Origin: Corallococcus exercitus
Lineage (GTDB): Bacteria; Myxococcota; Myxococcia; Myxococcales; Myxococcaceae
Direction of reading: 5' to 3'
Assembly: GCF_003611585.1 (NCBI RefSeq)
Contig: NZ_RAVW01000044.1
Location: 1 to 33,647, forward strand
Length of the DNA stretch: 33,647 nt
The notes beneath the pieces were generated by a model. It did no database searches, had not been told where the DNA came from, and worked only from the letters and a program-made list of their open reading frames with translations. Shown here piece by piece: positions 1-7,557 of this stretch (its first letter is position 1; each line of letters opens with the position of its first letter). The position numbers were made by a program, and so were the translations under genes.

Positions 1-124
1 GGGCACGGCTGGGAATCCATCCCCACCCTTCACTCCGTGCCGCGCTGCGCCAGGGCCTTGAGGGTCCGGGCGGTTTCACGCTGGGGGAGGCGCGGCCCCT
101 GATTCGACGGAAGGGAGACGGCCC

Positions 125-769
125 ATGGATGCCATCATGTTGTTGAAGGCGGACCACAAGACGGTGGAGCAGCTGTTCCGCAAGTTCGAGAAGGCGGGTG
201 AGCACGCGCTCGCGCACAAGCGCAAGCTGGTGGACGAGATGGTGCGGGAGCTGTCCATCCACGCCGCCATCGAGGAGCAGGTCTTCTACCCGGCCGTGCG
301 CGCGCGCTCCGAGGAGCTGTCCCCGGACGTGCTGCGCGCGCTGGAGGAGCACCACGTGGTGAAGTGGGTGCTGTCGGAGCTGGACACGATGCCGCCGGAG
401 TCCGAGCGCTTCGACGCGAAGGTGCACGTGCTGATGGAGAACGTGCGCGCCCACGTCACGGAGGAGGAGCAGTACCTCTTCCCGGAGGTGAAGAAGGCCT
501 TCAAGCCGCAGGAGCTGCGGCAGGTGGGCGAGGCGCTGGAGCTGGCGAAGAAGGCCGCGCCCACGCACCCGCACCCGGCCCAGCCGGACACGCCGCCGGG
601 CAACCTGCTGACGGGCGCGGTGGCGGCGATGATGGACATGGGGCGGGACGCGCTGCGCGTCGCGCGCCGCAAGGCGGTGACGCAGGTGCGCAAGTCCGCG
701 CCGCGTCCGCTGCGCAAGCCGCTGGAGTCGATGATGTCGCTCGACTCCTCGGGCGACTCGCTGCACTGA
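125..769 (+). CDS. Hemerythrin HHE-domain protein
   Basis: This 214-aa protein is predicted to be cytoplasmic and to bind a di-iron centre that senses or carries O2 or NO, as hemerythrin-like proteins do. The four-helix signature is visible: DHKTVEQLF near residue 10, SIHAAIEEQVFYP near 45-57, LEEHHVVKW near 72-80, and HVTEEEQYLFPEV near 103-115. These supply the expected His and Glu ligands. The last 80 residues are a Pro/Ala-rich linker and an Arg/Lys-rich tail with no recognised domain. The start follows GGAAGGGAGA about 7 nt upstream. Family assignment is firm; the physiological role is inferred. Confidence 0.9.
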   Translation: MDAIMLLKADHKTVEQLFRKFEKAGEHALAHKRKLVDEMVRELSIHAAIEEQVFYPAVRARSEELSPDVLRALEEHHVVKWVLSELDTMPPESERFDAKVHVLMENVRAHVTEEEQYLFPEVKKAFKPQELRQVGEALELAKKAAPTHPHPAQPDTPPGNLLTGAVAAMMDMGRDALRVARRKAVTQVRKSAPRPLRKPLESMMSLDSSGDSLH

Positions 770-897
770 AGTGAGCGTCCGGCGCTGGACGTCCCCGGGC
801 CCGGTGAATGTCCACCGGGGCAGGGGCGTCCCAGGGGTATGAGGGGGCTTTCGCGCGACACGCGCGAAGGTTCTCCCGCCTTTGGGAAGGAGGCGCC

Positions 898-1650
898 ATG
901 TCCGCTGTTCGCAGGATGTTGACGACGCTGGTGATGCTCGTGGGCTTCACGGCCGCCGCGCAGACGCAGGTTCCCCCGGCCGAATCACCGCAGCCGAGGC
1001 CGCCGGTGGATCCGCGGGTGCGCATGCTGCGCGTCGAGGGCACGGGCGAGGTGAAGGCCCAGCCGGACGAGGCCTTCATCGACGTGGCGGTGGAGACGTC
1101 CGCTCCGAACGCGAAGGCCGCGGGCGAGGAGAACGCGAAGCAGATGGAGAAGGTGCTCGCGGCGCTCACGGGCGCGGGCATCGCGAAGCGCGACCTGCAG
1201 ACGCGCAACTACAACGTCTATCCGGAGTACACGCCGTCGCCGCCGCAGGGCGGAGAGCCGAAGCTCAAGGGCTACCGCGTGAGCAACCTGGTGAGCGTCC
1301 ACGTGACGGACCTCTCCAAGGTGGGAGGCCTGCTGGACAAGGCGCTGGCGGCGGGAGCGAACCGGGTGGACTCCGTGCGCTTCGGCCTGAGCCGCCAGGA
1401 CGCGGTGCAGGGCGAGGCGCTGCGGCAGGCGGTGGCGCGGGCGAGGAAGTCCGCGGACGTGCTGGCCGCGTCGCTGAACGTGAAGCTGGGCGCGGTGCTG
1501 GACGCGAGCACGGTGACGGAAGCGCCGCGCCTGTACCCGGCCACCTTCGCCATGGACATGGCGGAGTCGCGAGCCGCGCCCACCACGCCCATCCAGCCGG
1601 AAGAGCAGACTGTGCAGGCGAAGGTGACGCTCATCTTCGCGATTCAGTAG
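898..1650 (+). CDS. SIMPL (DUF541) domain periplasmic protein; integration target
   Basis: This 250-aa exported protein belongs to the SIMPL/DUF541 (YggE/BP26-like) family, whose biochemical role is poorly defined. The start at 898 is preceded by a strong GGAAGGAGG and begins a signal peptide (MSAVRRMLTTLVMLVGFTAAA) likely cleaved after the Ala run. The mature part has the family hallmarks: a V-x-G-x-G-x-V/A-x-A-x-P-D segment (VEGTGEVKAQPDEAFID), a dimerisation region containing NYNVYPEY, and the terminal strand KVTLIFAIQ. The last codons are a duplicated attachment site. The gene therefore ends in element-supplied DNA yet still encodes the same C-terminus as the displaced host copy at 15575-15606. 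Confidence 0.9.
   Translation: MSAVRRMLTTLVMLVGFTAAAQTQVPPAESPQPRPPVDPRVRMLRVEGTGEVKAQPDEAFIDVAVETSAPNAKAAGEENAKQMEKVLAALTGAGIAKRDLQTRNYNVYPEYTPSPPQGGEPKLKGYRVSNLVSVHVTDLSKVGGLLDKALAAGANRVDSVRFGLSRQDAVQGEALRQAVARARKSADVLAASLNVKLGAVLDASTVTEAPRLYPATFAMDMAESRAAPTTPIQPEEQTVQAKVTLIFAIQ
1617..1640 (+). repeat. attL core: 24-bp direct repeat at left end of integrated element
   Basis: The 24 bases are identical to 15573-15596. They lie in the last codons of the SIMPL gene and contain an inverted repeat, GCGAAG (1618-1623) and CTTCGC (1635-1640), around an 11-bp spacer. That is the usual layout of core sites for a tyrosine recombinase. The next 10 bases differ from attR at only two positions, both synonymous, so the reading frame end AIQ-stop is kept. 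The exact crossover point inside the core cannot be told from sequence. Confidence 0.9.
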
Positions 1651-1716
1651 CTACAGCCATCCCAAGGCCAGCAATCTCAACGGCTTGCCGGGGTGCTGCG
1701 TTGTCGGGGGAGCTTC

Positions 1717-1738
1717 ATGTGCCCCCAATGTGCCCCTC
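1717..1738 (+). repeat. Left arm-type repeat (tandem TGTGCCCC units)
   Basis: Two TGTGCCCC units sit 10-11 bp apart between attL and the end of the integrase gene. The 22-bp block recurs in the same orientation at 15430-15451 with a single mismatch. Its position about 77 bp inside the core matches integrase arm-binding sites in lambda-type systems. Binding is inferred. Confidence 0.65.
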
Positions 1739-1746
1739 TGGCGCGG

Positions 1747-2934
1747 TCAGGCCAGAGCGGCGCGGTTCTGCGAAGCGGGCGCGTCGAGCTGTTGGACGGC
1801 GCGCTCCTTCGTCTCCGGGGAGAGGTGGGCGTAGCGCATCGTCATTTCGATGGTGGCGTGGCCCATCAGCTCCTGGATGACCTTGAGCGGGACACCGCGC
1901 ATGGCGAGGTGACTGCCGTAGGTGTGGCGGAGGTCATGCCAGCCGATACGGCCCTGCTCACGGGTGATGCTCGCCCGAATCAGGCTGCGCTCCAGCGGTC
2001 GCCGCATCAGGCCGTCGGTGAGCGGCTGGCCGTCCTCCTGACAGAACACGTAGGCCCCGCGCAGGTGCCGGTGTTCCTTGAGGGCATCGACCACGGACGC
2101 GGGCAGGTCCACCCCTCGCTCGCGGCCACCCTTGGGCAAGCCTTCCTGTCCGTTCGTGCGGGTGCGCCGGACCTGGAGCTTGCCGCGCGGCAGGTCCAGG
2201 TCACTCCACTGGAGGCCCATCAGCTCGCCCTCGCGGAGGCCCGTCTTGATGGCGACGAGGAGCAGCGCCCTCCACGCGGGTTCGGCGTGGGCGACAAGCC
2301 GCTCGGCCTCCTCGAAGGTGAGGAAGTCGAATGCGGGCTTCCGCGTCTTCAGGAGCTTCACGCGAGGGACATGGGCGATGACGCCCTGTTCCTGCGCGAG
2401 CGTGAGCAGCTTGTGCAGCACCGTGAGGGTGTTGTTGATGTACCGGGGGCTCATGGGCGGTGGCCCGGAGCCCTTGCGCAAACGGAGGGCTGCCCGCGAG
2501 GGGGCTTCCTTCCGTGCCCGCGCGCCCGAGTGTTTCTTGCGCATGGCGGCTTTGAAGTCCTCGATCTCCGCGAGGCCGATGGCATCCAGCGCCATGGCTC
2601 CGAAGAACGGCAGGAGGTGATCCGCCAGAATCTGCCGCTTGCTGAGCAGGGTGGAACCCTTGTTGTTGTTCTCGCTGTACGTGATGAAGCGCGGCTCGAA
2701 CTCCGCCAGCGTGACGACGCGCTTCTCCGTGGGCTTCTCCTTTCCGAAGGTCCCGGTCAGCAAGGCGTGGCGGACCTGACGCTCGTACTCCTCCGCGCCC
2801 CGGCGGGTGTTGATGGGCGATGCCTTGCGGACTCGCTCCACCTTCCCGCTGGGGTGCTGGTACTTCACGTCCACCCACCACGCTTCCTGCACCTTGCCCT
2901 CCGCCGTCTTCCACTTCCGCTGCCTGACGCTCAT
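1747..2934 (-). CDS. int: Tyrosine-type site-specific integrase
   Basis: This 395-aa recombinase should catalyse integration and excision of the island at the 3' end of the SIMPL gene. Residues 1-60 look like an arm-binding domain, about 75-185 are the SAM-like core-binding domain, and about 205-375 are the catalytic domain. Catalytic residues are all present: R234 in TGLREGEL, K268 in LPKGG, H333 and R336 in HDLRHT, H359 in GHAT, and the nucleophile Y368 in MRYAHLS. A charged insert (RARKEAPSRAALRLRKGSG, residues 138-156) interrupts the core-binding domain. The start codon overlaps the stop of the upstream xis gene in an ATGA (2931-2934). It is the last gene of the leftward operon and is intact. 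Confidence 0.96.
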   Translation of the reverse strand: MSVRQRKWKTAEGKVQEAWWVDVKYQHPSGKVERVRKASPINTRRGAEEYERQVRHALLTGTFGKEKPTEKRVVTLAEFEPRFITYSENNNKGSTLLSKRQILADHLLPFFGAMALDAIGLAEIEDFKAAMRKKHSGARARKEAPSRAALRLRKGSGPPPMSPRYINNTLTVLHKLLTLAQEQGVIAHVPRVKLLKTRKPAFDFLTFEEAERLVAHAEPAWRALLLVAIKTGLREGELMGLQWSDLDLPRGKLQVRRTRTNGQEGLPKGGRERGVDLPASVVDALKEHRHLRGAYVFCQEDGQPLTDGLMRRPLERSLIRASITREQGRIGWHDLRHTYGSHLAMRGVPLKVIQELMGHATIEMTMRYAHLSPETKERAVQQLDAPASQNRAALA

Positions 2935-3152
2935 CGGTTCTCGCCGAGCGCAGGACCGCCGTTACCCGGCTGCCATGCTAACAGCGTGTCGCGGCGGATG
3001 CGGATGGATCGGCCGATGTGGATCACGCCTGAGAGTTGAGTCAGGCGGATCAACTCGTAGAGCGTCTTCCGGTTCACGCGCAGGAGCGCTGCGGCCTCGT
3101 CGACCGTCAGGAACTCGGGTGCGCTGGCTCCTGCTTCAGTGGGCTTCGTCAT
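2931..3152 (-). CDS. Excisionase / AlpA-like helix-turn-helix protein
   Basis: This 73-aa DNA-binding protein has one excisionase-type winged helix: EFLTVDEAAALLRVNRKTLY (residues 14-33), then a wing around SGVIHIGRSIRIRRDTLLAW. This family (AlpA/Xis-like, Pfam HTH_17) directs recombination by integrases or controls element genes. A longer reading frame extends upstream to 3311. I chose the ATG at 3152 because it makes a 4-bp ATGA overlap with the helicase stop and begins just before the conserved domain. Its own stop overlaps the integrase start the same way, so translation of the three genes is probably coupled. Whether it acts as excisionase, repressor or both is open. Confidence 0.85.
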   Translation of the reverse strand: MTKPTEAGASAPEFLTVDEAAALLRVNRKTLYELIRLTQLSGVIHIGRSIRIRRDTLLAWQPGNGGPALGENR

Positions 3153-4684
3153 CGCGTCGGCCCGCCCCCGTTGGTTGGAGGCGCGCGGCCTGGCATTGCC
3201 TCGGGGGACGGCTGCGGGTTGCTCATGCTCGCGACGTGAACACCGCGCGGGGCCGTGAGCGGGACGACCTTCGCCGCTTGCGGTGATGCGTCCTGAGCCG
3301 GCTGATGCCAAGAGGGAAGCCAGCCCCGTGCCCTGTTGTCGCGCTGCTCGGTCCAGCCTGCTGTCTTCAGCGCGGCAAGGAAGGTCCGTTTCTGGGGCGG
3401 ATGCTTCTGCCCCACCGCGATGCAGAAGCCGCAGACCGCCGCATACAGCGCGTCATTCGTGAACGCCTGGGTCTTGCCCACCTGAGCGCCGCCACGGTGA
3501 ATCGCTTGGGCCATCGGGCCCGTCGTCGCCCAGTCGCGGAGCTGCGCGTCGGGGTCTGGGCTCTCGCTGAGTTCTCGCAGGAACTGCTCCGTCACAGGCT
3601 CGCTGAGTTGCTGAAGCTCCTCGCGGGACGCATTGACGTGGGGCCGGCGGACCCGTCGCACGTCCACGGCGCGAGTCCCCATGTCATGCGCGAAGGCGGC
3701 CACCTGCCGCATGAACTCAGGCGTGAACGCGTCGTCCTCTCCAGGAGCGTGCAGCGATTCCAAGAACTCCCGATGCGTCATGCCCAGGTCCGAGTGCGTG
3801 TACTCGGCGGGTTTGGTCCTGTTGTGGAGCACCGTCCAGCGGCGGTCGCCCTCTTCGATTTCAAGGGGCTTCGTCCGGTTGGTGGCCGCGAGGAACGCTG
3901 CGCGATTCGTCGCGGACGTCCGGCCAACGCCCTTGCTCTCCAGGAAGACCTCGCCGTCGGTGATGGTCGCCTTGAGCCCGTCGCCGAGCGAACCCCCGCG
4001 CTTGTGGTTGTCGAGCAACTCGTTGGCGAAGATCAGGAGCTTCGTGGCGAAGTGGAAGTTGTAGGGCTTGGCCAGATCCGCCTCGCCAATCTGAACGCAG
4101 TTGGACGGCCCCAGCAGGTGCGCCAGCACGCGATAGAGCACGTTCTTCCCGGAACCCGGAGGCCCTTGCAGAAGGATGGCGGTGCCCGGCCTGGAGCCCG
4201 GATGCTGGACCTTGAAGGCGATCCAGTTGAGCAACCAGTCCAGCCCGGCTTCGTCCTCCGCGAGCCAGAGAAGCACTCGGCGCACGTTGGGCCACGTTCC
4301 CGGCACCGGTACGAGCGAAGGGGGCTCCCAGGTGTTGACCGCGAAAGTCCCGTCCTTGCGCATGAGGAGCGCGGGGGCGTGCGGCCGGCACTCCATGGAC
4401 ATAACGCCCACGCAGAGATCCGGGACGTTCGGCGAGGACGCTAGCGGGCTCGCCCCACGTGGCCACGTATCGCGCGGCTCCAATAGCCCGCGCAAAATGA
4501 GGTAGTCCTCCGCGGCCTTCTGGGTCAGGAACTCGGGAGCGAAGCCGTATCCGTCGTGTCGACGTGCAAGGTAGCGCTCCAGCGGAACGATCTTCACCAA
4601 CGGCAGCTTTGCCACCTGGGCATGCGCGCTGTCCCTGTCGGCGACGTCAGCCGAAGCGTTACCGGGCTGGATCTCCGCGCTCAT
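3149..4684 (-). CDS. SF3-type replicative helicase (DUF5906/D5-like primase-helicase)
   Basis: This 511-aa protein is predicted to be the replicative helicase of the element. Walker A is GPPGSGKN (residues 174-181), Walker B is LLIFANE (216-222), a sensor-1 Asn lies in AATNR (266-270), and an Arg-finger-like pair follows in GDRRW (279-283). This is the order found in phage and plasmid D5/DUF5906 helicases. Residues 1-140 are an unclassified N-terminal region and about 400-511 a C-terminal region, perhaps for template or partner binding. The start at 4684 gives a 4-bp overlap with the primase stop; the frame stays open for 19 further upstream codons that would lie inside the primase gene. Helicase class is secure, direction and loading are not. 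Confidence 0.88.
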   Translation of the reverse strand: MSAEIQPGNASADVADRDSAHAQVAKLPLVKIVPLERYLARRHDGYGFAPEFLTQKAAEDYLILRGLLEPRDTWPRGASPLASSPNVPDLCVGVMSMECRPHAPALLMRKDGTFAVNTWEPPSLVPVPGTWPNVRRVLLWLAEDEAGLDWLLNWIAFKVQHPGSRPGTAILLQGPPGSGKNVLYRVLAHLLGPSNCVQIGEADLAKPYNFHFATKLLIFANELLDNHKRGGSLGDGLKATITDGEVFLESKGVGRTSATNRAAFLAATNRTKPLEIEEGDRRWTVLHNRTKPAEYTHSDLGMTHREFLESLHAPGEDDAFTPEFMRQVAAFAHDMGTRAVDVRRVRRPHVNASREELQQLSEPVTEQFLRELSESPDPDAQLRDWATTGPMAQAIHRGGAQVGKTQAFTNDALYAAVCGFCIAVGQKHPPQKRTFLAALKTAGWTEQRDNRARGWLPSWHQPAQDASPQAAKVVPLTAPRGVHVASMSNPQPSPEAMPGRAPPTNGGGPTR

Positions 4685-5979
4685 CGCTCGCCTCCGTTTT
4701 CGAGGTTCGGATGGGCCACCAGTTTCAGAGCCCGGAGCCATCGTGCGTGCTCTGCCTCCTGGTCAGCCTTCCGCTGTCGCTCCCATTGCGTGAGCTTGGC
4801 GCGTGCGCCTCGCAACCCACGCAGTGCTTCGCCCCACACGTCGCGCGAGGATTCCAGGTGGGCGAGGGCATCAAGCGAGCGGCGCGCGCATTCGAGGATG
4901 CTTTCTGAACTCTCGTCAGGCTTGGCCACCCTGGCCAGCAGCTCGGTCAGCTTGTTGATGCCCAAGTGCCGCTGCCCGTCGAGCATGAGCACTTCGCCCG
5001 CGTCCATCTGCGCGAGCACCGTCACCACGTCGGAACGCTTGAAGCGCTGGAGCCGCTTGCGCACGTCACTCGGATTCGCCGCTCGCAAGCCGCCCACCTG
5101 CTTTTCATTGGGGCGTTCGGCGTAGCGCGCGAAGGGCTCCCGGAGCAGGGGACCGAACTCGGCCTGCACGTCCAGCGGCTGGCCCTGGTGATGTTCAGGG
5201 GCTGGGCGTGGCACTGCGTTGGAGGGGTCCCAGCTTGGCAGGTAGTAGAGCCGCGCCACGTCCTTGCAGGATGCATCGGCCTTCAGCGCGGCGTCGGTCA
5301 TGTCGCCCAGGCCCACGCACTGCATGAGGCGCGGCCACAGACGCTCTGACCAGCGGCACGGTGAGCCCACGGGAACGGGCTCGCTGAACGGGAAGACGAC
5401 CCGGTAGCGGATGGGCTTCGCTGTGCGCCCGTAGGAGTGCGTGGGGTAGGCGAGGAACCACAGGCCACGGCGGCGCAGGCCTGTAAGCCACGCCTCAAGC
5501 GCGGTCCGGGTCTCACCATCGAAGTCCACGATGCCCAGGGTGACGTGGGAGAGGTTCGCGTTGCGGCGGTAGGGTGTGGGCGTGGGCTGCCCGTCCTTGC
5601 CTTCGTAGAGGCCATCAGCGCGGGGCGGGCACGGCCTGGCGGGGATGATGGCGCGGCCGTCCTTCTCCTCGCGCAGGAGCGGCTCCTCGGCCACCTCCCA
5701 GAGCGCGGCCATCAGCTCGGCCATTGAATCGAACGTCACGACCTCCAGGCCACCGGGCGTGAACCGCGAGTCCGTCAGGCAGACCGCCCAGGATGCGAGC
5801 GCGGAGGTTGAAGAACAGCCGGCCGCGCTGGCGGATGTGACGGAGCACTCAACGCGTGGGGGCTCCGTCACTGCACCGTCACCGGGGTTTTCACTCTGCA
5901 CGTGACGGAGTGACAGAACTTCCTTTTCCTTAGGAGAAGAAGAGAGAGAGGAGAGGGAGAAAAGAGCTGCGTCAGTCAC
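4681..5979 (-). CDS. Archaeo-eukaryotic-type primase / replication protein
   Basis: This 432-aa protein probably primes DNA synthesis for the element. It has AEP-type motifs: a DxD metal pair in GIVDFDGE (D152, D154), a following His in AYPTHSYGR (H181), and RYRVVFPF (191-198) and RLYYLPSW (near 260) that resemble later active-site strands. The C-terminal third is helical and may contact the helicase. The GTG start at 5979 overlaps the upstream stop as GTGA. Residues 1-75 are Ser-rich, low in complexity and unlike a folded domain, and the DNA there carries the GTGACGGAG repeats, so translation could in practice begin later, near residue 80. AEP assignment rests on motif reading only. Confidence 0.78.
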   Translation of the reverse strand: MTDAALFSLSSLSSSPKEKEVLSLRHVQSENPGDGAVTEPPRVECSVTSASAAGCSSTSALASWAVCLTDSRFTPGGLEVVTFDSMAELMAALWEVAEEPLLREEKDGRAIIPARPCPPRADGLYEGKDGQPTPTPYRRNANLSHVTLGIVDFDGETRTALEAWLTGLRRRGLWFLAYPTHSYGRTAKPIRYRVVFPFSEPVPVGSPCRWSERLWPRLMQCVGLGDMTDAALKADASCKDVARLYYLPSWDPSNAVPRPAPEHHQGQPLDVQAEFGPLLREPFARYAERPNEKQVGGLRAANPSDVRKRLQRFKRSDVVTVLAQMDAGEVLMLDGQRHLGINKLTELLARVAKPDESSESILECARRSLDALAHLESSRDVWGEALRGLRGARAKLTQWERQRKADQEAEHARWLRALKLVAHPNLENGGER

Positions 5980-5987
5980 TCCGTCAC
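5837..5987. repeat. Iteron-like GTGACGGAG cluster; candidate replication origin
   Basis: Four copies of GTGACGGAG occur in 151 bp in alternating orientation: plus at 5837-5845, minus at 5863-5871, plus at 5902-5910 and minus at 5979-5987. Two of them extend to the same 13-mer (5902-5914 and 5975-5987, inverted), and the other two share GTGACGGAGC. A partial copy (GTGACGGT, minus) lies at 5875-5882. The copies fall in different reading frames of the primase gene, so they are not protein repeats. Next to the purine/pyrimidine-skewed tract at 5931-5964, they fit an origin bound by the element's replication protein. Function is inferred. Confidence 0.55.
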
Positions 5988-6263
5988 CGCCTGTTCCGAG
6001 GCGGCCGCAGGGCTGACAGCCAGCGTCGCGTCATTGAGCTGGGTGAGGGCGTAGACCCGTGGCACAGCGCCCCGAGCGCCCGGCGTGTAGCGGAAGGACT
6101 CGCGCACCTTGCCAGCGCACAGAAGGAGGGTGAGCGTCCGACGGATGATCTCTTCTCCCGCGTTGATGCGCTCGCGCAGCTCCTTCACGGTGAGGCCCTT
6201 GGTCCCGGCGTCGCCCAACGCCGCGATGACATGAGGGCGGTAATTCTCGACGGCTTCAAACAT
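5976..6263 (-). CDS. Small winged-helix protein, first gene of the replication-integration operon
   Basis: This 95-aa protein has a winged-helix-like fold pattern: helix HVIAALGDAGTKG, then LTVKELRERINAGEEIIRRTLTLLLCAGKV (residues 24-53), then a wing RESFRYTPGARG. Such domains bind DNA and often act as repressors or replication initiators. ATG at 6263 follows GAAGGACGACC, a good ribosome site; the frame stays open upstream but the extra residues look non-coding. The stop overlaps the primase GTG. It is a candidate for controlling the divergent promoter region or for recognising the nearby GTGACGGAG sites. I cannot name its family with certainty. Confidence 0.7.
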   Translation of the reverse strand: MFEAVENYRPHVIAALGDAGTKGLTVKELRERINAGEEIIRRTLTLLLCAGKVRESFRYTPGARGAVPRVYALTQLNDATLAVSPAAASEQAVTE

Positions 6264-6637
6264 GGTCGTCCTTCGTTGGCTGTGACTTCGCCCCCCGTAA
6301 ATGGGTGCGATTTCCGAAGGTGGCCCACGCTCCAATGTTTCCGCAGGGGCCGCGCCGCTCCCTCGCTTGTGACTCGTAGACCTGGGAGATTCAGCGCCAC
6401 GATCCGCTGCGGTAGGTTCATGCCCCCCCGGTTCCGATTTCCGAAGAGGCGACCTGTGAGACCTTGCTCGGCGGTCCCACACGCTCGAAAAATTCTCAGG
6501 AAAAATGAGGGGCCTCGTTATGCGCGGCGTATCCCCTGATTCCTTGCCGAAACGACCGCGTGCGGAGGCTGCGCGGAGATCTGCGACCCCACGGCACCTG
6601 TTACGGTCAGCGCCGTCTTCTCGGAGGTTGCCTGCCG
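6264..6637. promoter_or_regulatory. Divergent control region between the replication operon and the cargo
   Basis: These 374 bp separate the leftward operon from the rightward DUF2381 gene, so promoters for both should lie here. A 12-bp direct repeat, CGATTTCCGAAG, occurs at 6308-6319 and 6435-6446 and could be an operator pair. I could not pick a convincing -35/-10 pair on either strand; an A-rich stretch at 6487-6507 is the most promoter-like segment for rightward transcription. No gene longer than about 40 codons looks real here. Confidence 0.45.
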
Positions 6638-7546
6638 GTGCTCCTGGTTTTCCGTCCGTTGCTGCTGCTGTCCCTTCTTCTGCTGGGCACGAACGTCACG
6701 GCTCAGGAGCCTTCACGAGGGCGTGAGTTGGTGCAGCGGCGGGTGACACTCTCCCAGTCCGCGACCGGCAAGCCCGTGGAGCTGCACGTCGCTTCTGGCT
6801 CCCTCACTGCATTGGAGTTCGACTCCCCCGTGGATCGTGCAGGAGTGAAGCTGGGGGACGCCAGAGACCGTTTCGAGCTGATCGTGGCCACTGACCGGCT
6901 GATCATGCTCAAGCCCACAGGCGACTTGGGAACGAGTGAGCGCGTGCTGCTGACCGTGCCCTTCGCGGACGGCATGGCCCCAGCACGCGCTGTTTTCGCT
7001 CCCGTCACGAACGCCACCCAGGTGGATGCGCAGGTCCAGGTGTCGCGGCTGCCACGCACGGCCGAGGCGGTGCAGGCCGAATTGGACGAGGTGCGCGCCG
7101 CATGCGCGGGAAAGAACATCGAATTGGAAGCGCTCCGGGCGCGAAGCGCGGCCACGGGACCCTCGGGCATGCTCTTGGCTGGGATGCTGGATCCTGTCGG
7201 TATCCAGGTGAAAGAACTCAAAGCCCAACTGTTGAAGCCCGCTAACGGGCTAACGGTAGAGCGTCTCACCGCCTTCCGAGGCACAGGGTGGGTCGCGCTC
7301 TCGCTTGAAATCACGAACGAAGGGGCGGCGCCCTGGACGCCCACGGAGGCCCGACTGTCCTCGGCGCGCGGTGGGCGCTCCCATGCGATGGTGACGATGC
7401 GAGAGCCTCACATCGCTCCGGGTGGGAAGGCGCAGGTCGTGGTGGAGGCCCGTGGCGAGGATTGGCCTAAAGACGCCACCCTCCGGGTGGAACTGCGCGA
7501 CAGCGCGGGAGAGCGGCGCCTTCTCATCCCTTCCCTGGTGTTCTAG
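6638..7546 (+). CDS. DUF2381 (TIGR02268) family secreted protein
   Basis: This is about 302 aa and belongs to the myxobacterial paralogous family TIGR02268/DUF2381, of unknown biochemical role and commonly encoded beside Ser/Thr kinases. I prefer the GTG at 6638, which follows GGAGG by 10 nt and begins a clear signal peptide (leucine run, then GTNVTAQ). The frame is open back to a GTG at 6560. The mature protein has two beta-rich parts: residues 25-140, including RVLLTVPFADG, and a C-terminal part from about 200 with GWVALSLEITNEGAAPWTP, a typical beta-sandwich. A helical segment (EAVQAELDEVRAACAGK) joins them. It ends 11 bp before the kinase gene, implying an operon. Confidence 0.82.
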   Translation: MLLVFRPLLLLSLLLLGTNVTAQEPSRGRELVQRRVTLSQSATGKPVELHVASGSLTALEFDSPVDRAGVKLGDARDRFELIVATDRLIMLKPTGDLGTSERVLLTVPFADGMAPARAVFAPVTNATQVDAQVQVSRLPRTAEAVQAELDEVRAACAGKNIELEALRARSAATGPSGMLLAGMLDPVGIQVKELKAQLLKPANGLTVERLTAFRGTGWVALSLEITNEGAAPWTPTEARLSSARGGRSHAMVTMREPHIAPGGKAQVVVEARGEDWPKDATLRVELRDSAGERRLLIPSLVF

Positions 7547-7557
7547 AAGCGCGGGCC

